Shown one piece after another: positions 9,172 to 15,857 of a DNA stretch of 41,072 nt (its first letter is position 1; every line of letters begins with the position of its first letter). The notes under the pieces were generated by a model. The model saw nothing but the letters and a program-made list of their open reading frames with translations. It had not been told where the DNA came from and did not search any database. Position numbers and translations under genes: made by a program. Origin of the DNA: BMS3Abin12 sp964487445 (GTDB lineage Bacteria; Pseudomonadota; Gammaproteobacteria; 21-64-14); assembly GCA_964487445.1 (NCBI GenBank), contig CAZAQG010000007.1, positions 1 through 41,072 on the forward strand, given 5' to 3'.

Positions 9172-10212
9172 GTGCAATATCGAACCCTTGCGGACACGGA
9201 CCTGAAGGTCAGCGCCCTCTGCCTCGGCACCATGACCTTCGGCGAGCAGAATGACGAGCGCGAGGCCCACGCGCAGCTCGACTACGCACTCGCGCACGGA
9301 ATCAACTTCATCGACAGCGCGGAGATGTACCCGGTCCCGCCGCGCGCCGGGACCCAGGGGCTCACCGAGACGTACATCGGCACCTGGCTGGCCGCCCGGC
9401 GCTGTCGCGACCGGGTGGTGCTGGCCTCCAAGGTGGCGGGGCCCGGCGACGAGTTGCACTACCTGCGCGGGGGCAACCCGCGGCTCGACCGGCGCAACGT
9501 CCTGGCGGCACTCGACGCCAGCCTGAGGCGCCTGCAGACCGATTACCTGGACCTCTACCAAGTGCACTGGCCGGCGCGGCACACCAACTTCTTCGGCCGC
9601 CTCGGCTACACACCCGAACCCGAGCCGGACGCCACCCCCATCGGTGAGACGCTCGAGGCCCTCGCCGAGGCGGTGCGCGCCGGCAAGGTGCGCCACATCG
9701 GCATATCCAACGAGACCCCGTGGGGGGTGATGCGCTACCTGGAGATCGCGCAACGCGAGGGCCTGCCGCGGATCGTGAGCGTGCAGAACCCCTACAACCT
9801 GCTGAATCGCACCTTCGAGATCGGGCTCGCGGAGATCGCCCACCGCGAGGCGGTCGGCCTGCTCGCCTACTCGCCCCTGGCGTTCGGCGTGTTGAGCGGG
9901 AAATACCTGGGCGGTACGCAGCCGCCCGGGGCGCGCCTGACGCTGTTCGAGCGCTTCCAGCGCTATAGCAATCCGCAGGGCGAGGCGGCAACGCGCGCCT
10001 ACGTCGAGCTGGCGCGCGACAACGGGCTGGATCCGGCGCAAATGGCCCTCGCCTTCGTGAACACCCGCGGGTTTCTCACCTCCACCATCATCGGCGCCAC
10101 CCATCTGGAACAGTTGGCTGCGGACATCGCCGGTATCGGGATCGAACTCTCACTTGCGGTGCTGGAAGGTATCGAGGCGATCCACCGCGAACACCCCAAC
10201 CCCTGTCCCTGA
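9172..10212 (+). CDS. NADP(H)-dependent aldo/keto reductase (Tas-like)
   Basis: A 346-residue aldo/keto reductase related to E. coli Tas. The catalytic tetrad is complete: Asp48 and Tyr53 in NFIDSAEMYPVP, Lys87 in VLASKVAG and His132 in DLYQVHWP. The NADPH-binding C-terminus with STIIGATHLEQL is intact. The start MQYRTLADTDLKVSALCLGTM is canonical and uses GTG at 9172. The substrate cannot be read from sequence. It follows prk by 39 bp and may be cotranscribed, though no functional link is obvious. Confidence 0.93.
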   Translation: MQYRTLADTDLKVSALCLGTMTFGEQNDEREAHAQLDYALAHGINFIDSAEMYPVPPRAGTQGLTETYIGTWLAARRCRDRVVLASKVAGPGDELHYLRGGNPRLDRRNVLAALDASLRRLQTDYLDLYQVHWPARHTNFFGRLGYTPEPEPDATPIGETLEALAEAVRAGKVRHIGISNETPWGVMRYLEIAQREGLPRIVSVQNPYNLLNRTFEIGLAEIAHREAVGLLAYSPLAFGVLSGKYLGGTQPPGARLTLFERFQRYSNPQGEAATRAYVELARDNGLDPAQMALAFVNTRGFLTSTIIGATHLEQLAADIAGIGIELSLAVLEGIEAIHREHPNPCP

Positions 10213-10350
10213 CCCCCGGGCGGCAAACGCCGCAGTGCGGGCAGCCGATAGACCGTACGCCCCGGCATTTTCAGCAACGGCTCCGGCGGAGCCGGCATCG
10301 TGTCCCCCTTCTCCCGACCATCGGCCTCGCCGATCCCCCCGCACCGCGCC

Positions 10351-10378
10351 TTGACCCGAGCGCCAGCCGTCCTACTAT
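10351..10378 (+). promoter_or_regulatory. Sigma70-type promoter
   Basis: TTGACC (10351-10356) and TACTAT (10373-10378) are 16 nt apart, followed by TAATAG. It begins about 60 bp before the 82-residue ORF and supports that ORF as a real transcription unit. Confidence 0.55.
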
Positions 10379-10413
10379 TAATAGATGCGGGCATATCCGC
10401 AAGAGGGGGTCCC

Positions 10414-10662
10414 TTGAAACTCGGCGAGCACCTCGCGACCTGCCGGGAACCGAGCCGGTTCCGCCCGCAAAACGGCTGGATCGACAACGCCACCGTGCGT
10501 ATCGACGCGCTTGAGCGCGACGGTGTCTCGCCGGTCGCCGCGGTCAACTTCGATGAGGTGCTGGAGGACTCCGGCCGCGTCGCCGACCGGGTCCCCTGTT
10601 ACGGGCGGATTCGGGTCACACTGGACGAGCGGGGCGACGTGCGCCGGATGGACCTGCTGTGA
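10414..10662 (+). CDS. Hypothetical protein, 82 residues
   Basis: I do not recognise this protein. It begins with TTG at 10414, preceded by a GAGGGGG Shine-Dalgarno, and reads MKLGEHLATCREPSRFRP. It is charged (many Asp, Glu and Arg), has two Cys, and shows no signal peptide or membrane segment. The end, with CYGRIRVTLDERGDVRRMDL, looks like two beta strands. A sigma70-type promoter stands upstream, and a degenerate TetR-like gene follows 39 bp downstream, so the two may form an operon. Longer in-frame starts (10300) have no ribosome binding site. Confidence 0.55.
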   Translation: MKLGEHLATCREPSRFRPQNGWIDNATVRIDALERDGVSPVAAVNFDEVLEDSGRVADRVPCYGRIRVTLDERGDVRRMDLL

Positions 10663-10701
10663 GCGGGTGTAGCGCCGAGCCGACACTGGAGGGATGACGC
10701 C

Positions 10702-11388
10702 GTGACGCAACGACGGGAAGCCCGGGACCGGATCCTCGATGCGGCTCTGGAGATCGCGGAGACGAAGGGGTGGGAGGCGGTGCGCCTCGCGGAGGCCGCG
10801 CACGGCGCCAAGGTCGACCTTGCCGACCTACCGAACTGGTTCCGCGAGAAGGATGATCTGGTCGACGCTTGGTTCGAACGCGCCGACCGTGCGCTGCTCG
10901 CCGACGCCGCGCGGCCGGAGTTCAAAGACCTGCCGCCCAGGGCGCGCCTGCACCGCGCCATCATGACGTGGCTGCGGACCCTTGCGACGCACCGGCGGGC
11001 GACCCGGCAGATGGTGCTCACCCGCCTGGAGCCGGGCCACGTCCATCTCCAGTGCCGGGCGCTGCTCGGCGTAAACCGCACCGTGCAGTGGCTGCGCGAG
11101 GCGACCCGGCGTGACGCACGCTATTTTTTTCGAGTGTTGGAGGAGACCGCGCTCACGGCGATCTTCCTCACCACGTTCATGTTCTGGCTGTGGGACGATT
11201 CGGCCGATTCGGTGCGGACTTCGCGGCTGCTCGATCGCCTGCTCGGCGGCGCCGAGTACGCTGCCTGCTGCACACCGCTCGCACGGGGCGCCCGTAGCGA
11301 GCGGGCGCGGGCGCGCGCCCCCGCGCCCAACCCCACGCAAGGGCCAGGGGCGGCGCCGGCACCACCCCCCGAGGCCGGTGCCGAGTAG
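10702..11388 (+). CDS. TetR/COQ9-like helix-turn-helix protein
   Basis: A 228-residue protein whose N-terminus (REARDRILDAALEIAETKGW) is a clear TetR-type first helix. The recognition-helix area reads VDLADLPNWFREKDDL instead of the usual LYxYFxxKexL. That deviation, plus a C-terminal ALTAIFLTTFMFWLWDDS helix, resembles the COQ9 branch of the superfamily, which binds lipids rather than DNA. The GTG start at 10702 has GGAGGG 8 nt upstream. The last about 35 residues are a low-complexity Ala/Pro/Arg tail. It could be a regulator or a ubiquinone-related factor. Confidence 0.7.
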   Translation: MTQRREARDRILDAALEIAETKGWEAVRLAEAAHGAKVDLADLPNWFREKDDLVDAWFERADRALLADAARPEFKDLPPRARLHRAIMTWLRTLATHRRATRQMVLTRLEPGHVHLQCRALLGVNRTVQWLREATRRDARYFFRVLEETALTAIFLTTFMFWLWDDSADSVRTSRLLDRLLGGAEYAACCTPLARGARSERARARAPAPNPTQGPGAAPAPPPEAGAE

Positions 11389-11389
11389 C

Positions 11390-11415
11390 GTCGGCCGGGA
11401 GCCCGGCCCTACCGG
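11390..11415 (-). repeat. GTAGGGC-family palindrome (single copy)
   Basis: On the minus strand GTAGGGC is followed by a CCGGGCTCCCGG palindromic core and CCGAC. It belongs to the same family as the copies at 25151, 25315, 25366, 40016, 40065 and 41022, and begins 1 bp after the stop of the TetR-like gene. Confidence 0.65.
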
Positions 11416-11453
11416 GAGGTCCGGGACGAGCGGCCCCAGCCCCGCATAGGTTC

Positions 11454-11459
11454 TATAAT
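11454..11459 (+). promoter_or_regulatory. Consensus -10 box TATAAT upstream of DUF6763-like gene
   Basis: A perfect TATAAT lies 80 bp before the ATG at 11540. No -35 is recognisable 16-18 nt upstream, so the promoter call rests on the -10 and its position only. Confidence 0.35.
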
Positions 11460-11539
11460 TGATCATAGGTGGCGCGGGCGCACTGCAACCAAGCGGCGGC
11501 GCTCACGGCGGACGGACCAACCAGGGGAAGCCGGCAGAG

Positions 11540-11827
11540 ATGTCCGAGAAATATGAACCCAGGGTCGGAGACTGGTACCGGACGCCCGTGGGGGGCGCGT
11601 TCGAGGTCGTCGCCGTCGACGAGGACGACGGCACCGTAGAGATCCAGTACTTCGATGGGACCGTAGAGGAAATGGACCTCGACGCGTGGAAAGCGCTGAG
11701 CCTGGAAGCGATCGAGCCCCCGGAGGACTGGTCCGGCGCACTGGACGTCGAACACGAGGACGACGGCGTGGATCGCGGCACCGGCAGCCACGGCAAATGG
11801 GCCAACCCGCTGGACGAGATCGACTGA
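11540..11827 (+). CDS. DUF6763-like small acidic protein
   Basis: A 95-residue, strongly acidic soluble protein. The N-terminal half (VGDWYRTPVGGAFEVVAVDED, then VEIQYFDGTVEEMDL) reads as a small beta barrel, reminiscent of the DUF6763 family found mainly in gammaproteobacteria. The LEAIEPPEDWSGALD segment is characteristic; the C-terminus is disordered and acidic. The function is unknown. The ATG at 11540 gives the family-like MSEKYEP start, and an in-frame start at 11459 has no Shine-Dalgarno. The family assignment is from memory. Confidence 0.8.
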   Translation: MSEKYEPRVGDWYRTPVGGAFEVVAVDEDDGTVEIQYFDGTVEEMDLDAWKALSLEAIEPPEDWSGALDVEHEDDGVDRGTGSHGKWANPLDEID

Positions 11828-11870
11828 AGGCCGCATACGCTCTACCGGGCGCGATGCGATCATCCGTGCA

Positions 11871-12548
11871 ATGTCCGCCACCCATCGCGTATCCACCGAC
11901 CTCGCGCACCGCTGGGACGTAAGCCCGCGGGAGGCGATCACCATCCAGCAACGGTTGCGTGACCGCGTCTCGGCCCGGGACCGAGTCGGGAAGGTCCGCT
12001 ACGTCGCCGGGGTCGATGTCGGCTTCGAGCGGGGCGGCGCGGTAACCCGTGCCGCGGTGGCGGTGTTGCGTTTCCCGGAGCTGGACCTATGGGAACGCGC
12101 AGTGGCGCATCGCCCGACGAGCTTCCCCTATGTTCCCGGGCTGCTGTCGTTCCGCGAGATCCCGGCGGTGCTGGATGCGCTCGGGCGCTTGCGTTCAACC
12201 CCGGACCTGATCCTCTGCGATGCCCACGGCTACGCCCATCCGCGCCGTTTCGGGCTCGCCTGCCATCTCGGCGTGATCACCGACCTGCCCGCGATCGGCG
12301 TCGCCAAGTCGCGACTGACGGGCACGCACGGTGCACCGCCCGTGCACCGCGGCGCCTGGGTCCCGCTGGAGGACGCGGGCGAGGTCATCGGTGCGGTGCT
12401 GCGCACCCGCCGCGGGGTGCAGCCGGTGTACGTATCGGTCGGGCACCGTGTGAGTCTCTCCACGGCCATCGAATATGTGCTCGCGTGTACGCCGCGCTAC
12501 CGGCTCCCGGAGACCACCCGCCGGGCGCACCGCTTGGCCTCGGGCTGA
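11871..12548 (+). CDS. nfi: Endonuclease V
   Basis: A 225-residue endonuclease that nicks DNA near deoxyinosine. The active site is complete: Asp49 in VAGVDVGFERGG, the wedge motif PYVPGLLSFREIP with Tyr87 and Glu96, Asp117 in LILCDAHGYAHPRRFG, and Lys146 in AIGVAKSRL. The length matches E. coli Nfi (223). It follows the DUF6763-like gene by 43 bp in the same direction and may share its promoter. Confidence 0.95.
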   Translation: MSATHRVSTDLAHRWDVSPREAITIQQRLRDRVSARDRVGKVRYVAGVDVGFERGGAVTRAAVAVLRFPELDLWERAVAHRPTSFPYVPGLLSFREIPAVLDALGRLRSTPDLILCDAHGYAHPRRFGLACHLGVITDLPAIGVAKSRLTGTHGAPPVHRGAWVPLEDAGEVIGAVLRTRRGVQPVYVSVGHRVSLSTAIEYVLACTPRYRLPETTRRAHRLASG

Positions 12549-12735
12549 GGCGCGCCGTTATTCACCGCCCTTGCAGCAGCAGGCCCCGGCGCCGGGCGGG
12601 GTGGAACGCCGCCCCGCCCGCCAGGTAGACGACATTGAGCAAGGCCGCGCGCACGAGCAGGCGCCGCATCTTATCGGCCGCGGGAACGCCGGCCGGCGGC
12701 TGCGCCCGGCATCCGCCGGTGTCCGGCGCGGGAAG

Positions 12736-13248
12736 TCAGGCTCGGAATCCCTCGGCGGCGGCCCGTGAATAGACCGCCAGGACCTCCCAGAAACCCGCCT
12801 GGGCCGTGTCCTTGCGCAATCCGAGCAGCCCTTCCCGCAAGGACTTGGCGAGAAATTCCTGGGCGTCGGGGTTGCCGCCTTCGGCGGCGCGTTCGTACCA
12901 TTCGAGCGCCTCGGCTTCGTCTTTGGGCAAGCCGCGGCCCTCGGCGTAGAGCGTCCCCAGATTCGCCTGTGCACCGGTGTGGCCCTGCGTCGCCGCACTG
13001 TAGAACCAGGACGCGGCGAGCGCCTCGTTGCGCGACACACCGTGCCCGGTTGCATAGAGAAAACCCAACGCATTCTGGGCGTCCGGGTAGCCGAGCATGG
13101 CGGCACGCCGATAGCGCTGATAGGCGGTGTGCGCGTCTGCACACACGCCGATGCCCAGCTCGTAACGCCGCCCTTCCCGGTAGTGCGCCTGCGCCAGATC
13201 CCGGGTACCCGTCTCTTCCCGCTGCCGCGATCCCGTAGTCTGCATCAT
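12736..13248 (-). CDS. Sel1-like repeat protein
   Basis: A 170-residue all-helical protein with about four Sel1-like (TPR-like) repeats of about 36 residues. Recognisable repeat cores are YRRAAMLGYPDAQNALGFLY, FYSAATQGHTGAQANLGTLY and YERAAEGGNPDAQEFLAKSL. It has no signal peptide with the chosen start and is probably a cytosolic protein-interaction scaffold. ATG at 13248 is chosen because GGGAGG stands 7 nt upstream; the frame stays open to 13614 but that part is compositionally like noncoding DNA. The partner is unknown. Confidence 0.85.
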   Translation of the reverse strand: MMQTTGSRQREETGTRDLAQAHYREGRRYELGIGVCADAHTAYQRYRRAAMLGYPDAQNALGFLYATGHGVSRNEALAASWFYSAATQGHTGAQANLGTLYAEGRGLPKDEAEALEWYERAAEGGNPDAQEFLAKSLREGLLGLRKDTAQAGFWEVLAVYSRAAAEGFRA

Positions 13249-13773
13249 CCTCGGTCCTCCCGTGACTCCCGGCCGAGGGGCCGCTCCACGGCCCTGCACC
13301 GGCGGATATCGGTTGGCGGTCTCGGGCATTCCCTGCCGCCCCCGCGAGGTCACCACGGCCCGGAGGCTCCTTGTGGAACGACGCGCGCCGACTTCGTGTC
13401 CCGGTTCACAATTCGCGCGCGCATCCTGGCGGAAGCATTTCCCGTGCCAGAGGGAGGATACGCAGGAACAACAGAAAGTTGAGAAATTATGGGCGGAGTA
13501 CCGACGGCTGCGGGTGACCGGCTGCGTCAGCTTGTGCCCGTCACGGGCCACGCCCGGGACACACGGCTCGCGGAACACCGCCGGAGGGAAACATCCGCAT
13601 CGCCGACGATGCATGAGATGCGCCCGCCGGTGACCGTTGCCGACCGATATCCGCTCGCCGACCGGGGGGGCCGGTGCACGAATTCACTGTGTTTTCGGCT
13701 TTACGCGCACGCAACATGTGCTATCTTTATGTCGCCCGATCACACCACCATGACCCGACAAAGGAGTGTGTCC
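13249..13773. other. Intergenic region between Sel1-like and HU genes
   Basis: This 525-bp divergent region holds no gene I can support. It contains an A/T-rich island near 13465-13492 and, close to the HU gene, a promoter-like pair at 13700-13727. Confidence 0.5.
13700..13727 (+). promoter_or_regulatory. Weak sigma70-type promoter for HU gene
   Basis: TTTACG (13700-13705) and TATCTT (13722-13727) are 16 nt apart, about 47 bp before the HU ATG, in a stretch richer in A/T than its surroundings. Both boxes deviate from consensus. Confidence 0.4.
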
Positions 13774-14127
13774 ATGGCCGTAAAAAAGAAATCCGCCGCG
13801 CGAATCACGAAGAAGGCCACGGCCCCGAAGAAGCCCGCCACCAAAGCCGAAGTCTACTCCTACCTCTCCGATCACACCGGCCTGACCAAGAAAGACGTGG
13901 GCTCCGTGTTCGATGCCATGTCCGCCATGATGAAGCGTGATCTGAAGAAAGGTCCCGGAGTCTTCACGGTGCCCGGTCTCATGAAGATCAAGGTCGTGCG
14001 CAAGCCGGCGACCAAGGCGCGCAAGGGGATCAATCCGTTCACCGGCGAGGAGACGGTCTTCAAGGCGAAACCGGCCCGCAACGTGGTCAAGGTGCAGCCC
14101 CTCAAGAACCTGAAGGATATGGTGTAA
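13774..14127 (+). CDS. HU-family DNA-binding protein with lysine-rich N-terminal tail
   Basis: A 117-residue nucleoid protein. Residues from about 30 on form an HU/IHF fold: TKAEVYSYLSDHTGLTKKDV helices, GPGVFTVPGLMKIKVV strands, and the beta-arm with RKGINPFTGEE whose Asn-Pro inserts into the DNA minor groove. The first about 30 residues are a histone-H1-like Lys/Ala/Pro tail (VKKKSAARITKKATAPKKPA) absent from classical HU (about 90 residues). ATG at 13774 has AGGAG about 8 nt upstream. Three strong stem-loops follow the stop codon. The gene is monocistronic. Confidence 0.92.
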   Translation: MAVKKKSAARITKKATAPKKPATKAEVYSYLSDHTGLTKKDVGSVFDAMSAMMKRDLKKGPGVFTVPGLMKIKVVRKPATKARKGINPFTGEETVFKAKPARNVVKVQPLKNLKDMV

Positions 14128-14150
14128 GGCGCCGAGACCCGCGATAGCGC

Positions 14151-14271
14151 CGCATCCCGGGCGACGCAGGGATGCGCGCGCGGGCCGTTGCGGCTACGGG
14201 CCCGCTTTGCCGTAGCCGAACTCCACCGCCCGGATCCCGTACCCCGCCGTCGATAGCCGACCGGGTACGGG
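14151..14271 (+). repeat. Cluster of three perfect stem-loops downstream of HU
   Basis: Three consecutive perfect hairpins follow the HU stop: CGCATCCC/GGGATGCG (14151-14176), CGGCTACGG/CCGTAGCCG (14191-14218) and CCCGTACCC/GGGTACGGG (14236-14271). None has a T-tract. They may act as a 3' stabiliser, a Rho-independent-like end without U-run, or a REP-like element. The stems do not share sequence with each other. Confidence 0.6.
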
Positions 14272-14405
14272 TCCTCATGCGACGGTCACGGCAAGGCGTC
14301 GGCTGACGCGAAACCGATATGACCGTAACCGCGCTTCGAAGGCCGGCCGCATGAAGTGCGGGAACACACTCCCCCGGCAGGACGCCGGTCCCCCTCGCCC
14401 TCTCT

Positions 14406-14876
14406 CTACCCGGTGGACGGACCCAGGGCCCGTTCCTGAGCCGCCAGCTTGGCGCGGATGAACGCCGTGTGCGACACGTAGAGCAGGTCGGCCACCTTGC
14501 GCACGAGGTATTCCTCGTACTTGTCGATGCGCGCATCGGCAAAGGCCACCTCCCACAGCAATCGGACCACCTGCTCCTTGCGCTCCGGGGGGAAATGGCG
14601 GTTGATGAGGCGGGTGAATTCCTGGAGCGAAACCGACTCGCGCGATGCCTGTTCGGCGAGCGAGACCAACTCGGCGGTCTCCTCACCGGACAACTCGAAG
14701 GTCCGCCGTAACAGTTCCGCCACCTCGCGTCGCTCGACCTCCTGGACCGTGAAGTCGGCACGGGCCATCTCCATGAGCAGCGCCGCGGTGGCCAGGCGCA
14801 CGCCGTCGTCACCGACCTCGCCCGCCTGCGCCGGGCGCACGCGGTTCTCGAAAAACTTGTGCAGTGCGTGAAACAT
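14406..14876 (-). CDS. TerB-like family protein
   Basis: A 156-residue all-helical protein of the TerB-like superfamily. It shows the family pattern of paired helices with acidic metal-site-like residues: MEMARADFTVQEVERREV in the first half and EVAFADARIDKYEEYLVRKV in the second. TerB domains occur in tellurite resistance and phage-defence contexts, but most chromosomal copies are uncharacterised. The start MFHALHKFFENRV at 14876 matches the usual family N-terminus; an ATG at 14912 would add 12 residues. No ter operon genes are nearby. Confidence 0.85.
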   Translation of the reverse strand: MFHALHKFFENRVRPAQAGEVGDDGVRLATAALLMEMARADFTVQEVERREVAELLRRTFELSGEETAELVSLAEQASRESVSLQEFTRLINRHFPPERKEQVVRLLWEVAFADARIDKYEEYLVRKVADLLYVSHTAFIRAKLAAQERALGPSTG

Positions 14877-15022
14877 CCGTTGGCCCGACGCGATCAATGT
14901 GCCGGCGGGCATCTGACGTAACGCCCCAACCGGAAGGGAATCCGTTCACCGACCGGGGAACGGGGCAGGGATCCGAGCATGGCAGGCTCCATGGGGCCGG
15001 AGGACACGGCCCATTATAGAAG

Positions 15023-15150
15023 GGATTCAAGGGGTCAGAGTACTTGAAAATTTCCAGTACGCCGGATCCAAGGACCACCCTTGGAATTTTCAAGTACTCT
15101 GACCCCTGAATCCCTCTGACCCCCTTGAATTCTCTCTGACCCCTTGAATT
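15023..15150. repeat. Large REP/RAYT-like palindrome with tandem CTCTGACCCC repeats
   Basis: A near-perfect inverted repeat (15023-15056 against 15081-15113) pairs about 32 of 34 positions around a loop of about 24 nt. Its arms begin GGATTCA, then GGGGTCAGAGTACTTGAAAA. Two further partial copies of TCTGACCCC followed by TTGAATTC stand immediately after it, at 15115 and 15135. The GGGGTCAGAGT word is typical of REP elements moved by REP-associated tyrosine transposases. No transposase is encoded here, so it would be non-autonomous. Confidence 0.75.
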
Positions 15151-15393
15151 CCCCATTCGTAAAGAATTCCTGCAACCGGCCGCCACCCTGATCGCTCACG
15201 GGGCTTGCAGCCCAGCGTATCGCGCCCCCCCGTGCAAGCACAGCATTCTCTACCGCTCTGTCAGGATCTCACCCGCACAGGAATGCACGGACCCCGCGGA
15301 CTGCGGCGGCGACGCCGCAAGTCCACGGTACGGCGCCAGGTGCACGCATGGGCGTGCCGGCGCCCACATTCCGGCAACCGGGACGGCACCACC

Positions 15394-15789
15394 ATGATCG
15401 GACGAGCCGAGCAACGTGAACGACCGAGGACTGAAGTGGCCATCGAGGTGGAGGTGGCGTTTCCGGGGGGTGTAATCCGCGATGGCTATGCGCGCAATAT
15501 CAGTCACGAGGGCGCCTACGTGGAACTGGGCGGGGCCGTGTATCTGGGGCCGGGGACCGAACTGATGCTCACGTTCCGAATCTGGACCGGCAGCGGACAC
15601 CTCTGTCGGCTGGCACGGGCGCGCGTGGTGCGCTGTGCGCCGGGCTGGCTGGCGCTGGTGTTCACGGAGCGCGACCTGGTCGCACGCGCCGTGGTGGAAG
15701 ACATCCGCTTTTACAAGGATCACGAGCGCCGGAGCCGGCCGCGCAACGCCGCTCCCGCGCGCAAAGGATGCCCCACGGCTCCGGCCTGA
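15394..15789 (+). CDS. PilZ domain protein
   Basis: A 131-residue protein made almost entirely of a PilZ domain, a cyclic-di-GMP receptor fold. The RERPRTEVAIEVEV start supplies the RxxxR-like arginines, and GYARNISHEGAYVEL supplies the D/NxSxxG motif. The strands FRIWTG and RARVVRCAPGWLALVF complete the barrel. ATG at 15394 is chosen; the upstream in-frame extension (from 15205) is Arg-rich and unlike any domain. It lies 68 bp before uvrD. A GGDEF/EAL protein that could set the c-di-GMP level is encoded 2.3 kb further on. Confidence 0.88.
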   Translation: MIGRAEQRERPRTEVAIEVEVAFPGGVIRDGYARNISHEGAYVELGGAVYLGPGTELMLTFRIWTGSGHLCRLARARVVRCAPGWLALVFTERDLVARAVVEDIRFYKDHERRSRPRNAAPARKGCPTAPA

Positions 15790-15857
15790 TCGACTGAGGA
15801 ATGGGGATGGAATACGACCCCCGGCAGGCGCACCAGGATCTGCTAGAATCGCGATCC

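Noticed and set aside
7273..10104. Long antisense frames opposite trmB, prk and the aldo/keto reductase
   Set aside because: All three sense genes carry complete catalytic motifs. The antisense peptides are compositionally biased and unrecognisable.
12549..12735. Possible small gene between nfi and the Sel1-like gene
   Set aside because: The open frames there are shifted extensions of the Sel1-like gene or lack start signals; composition is noncoding-like.
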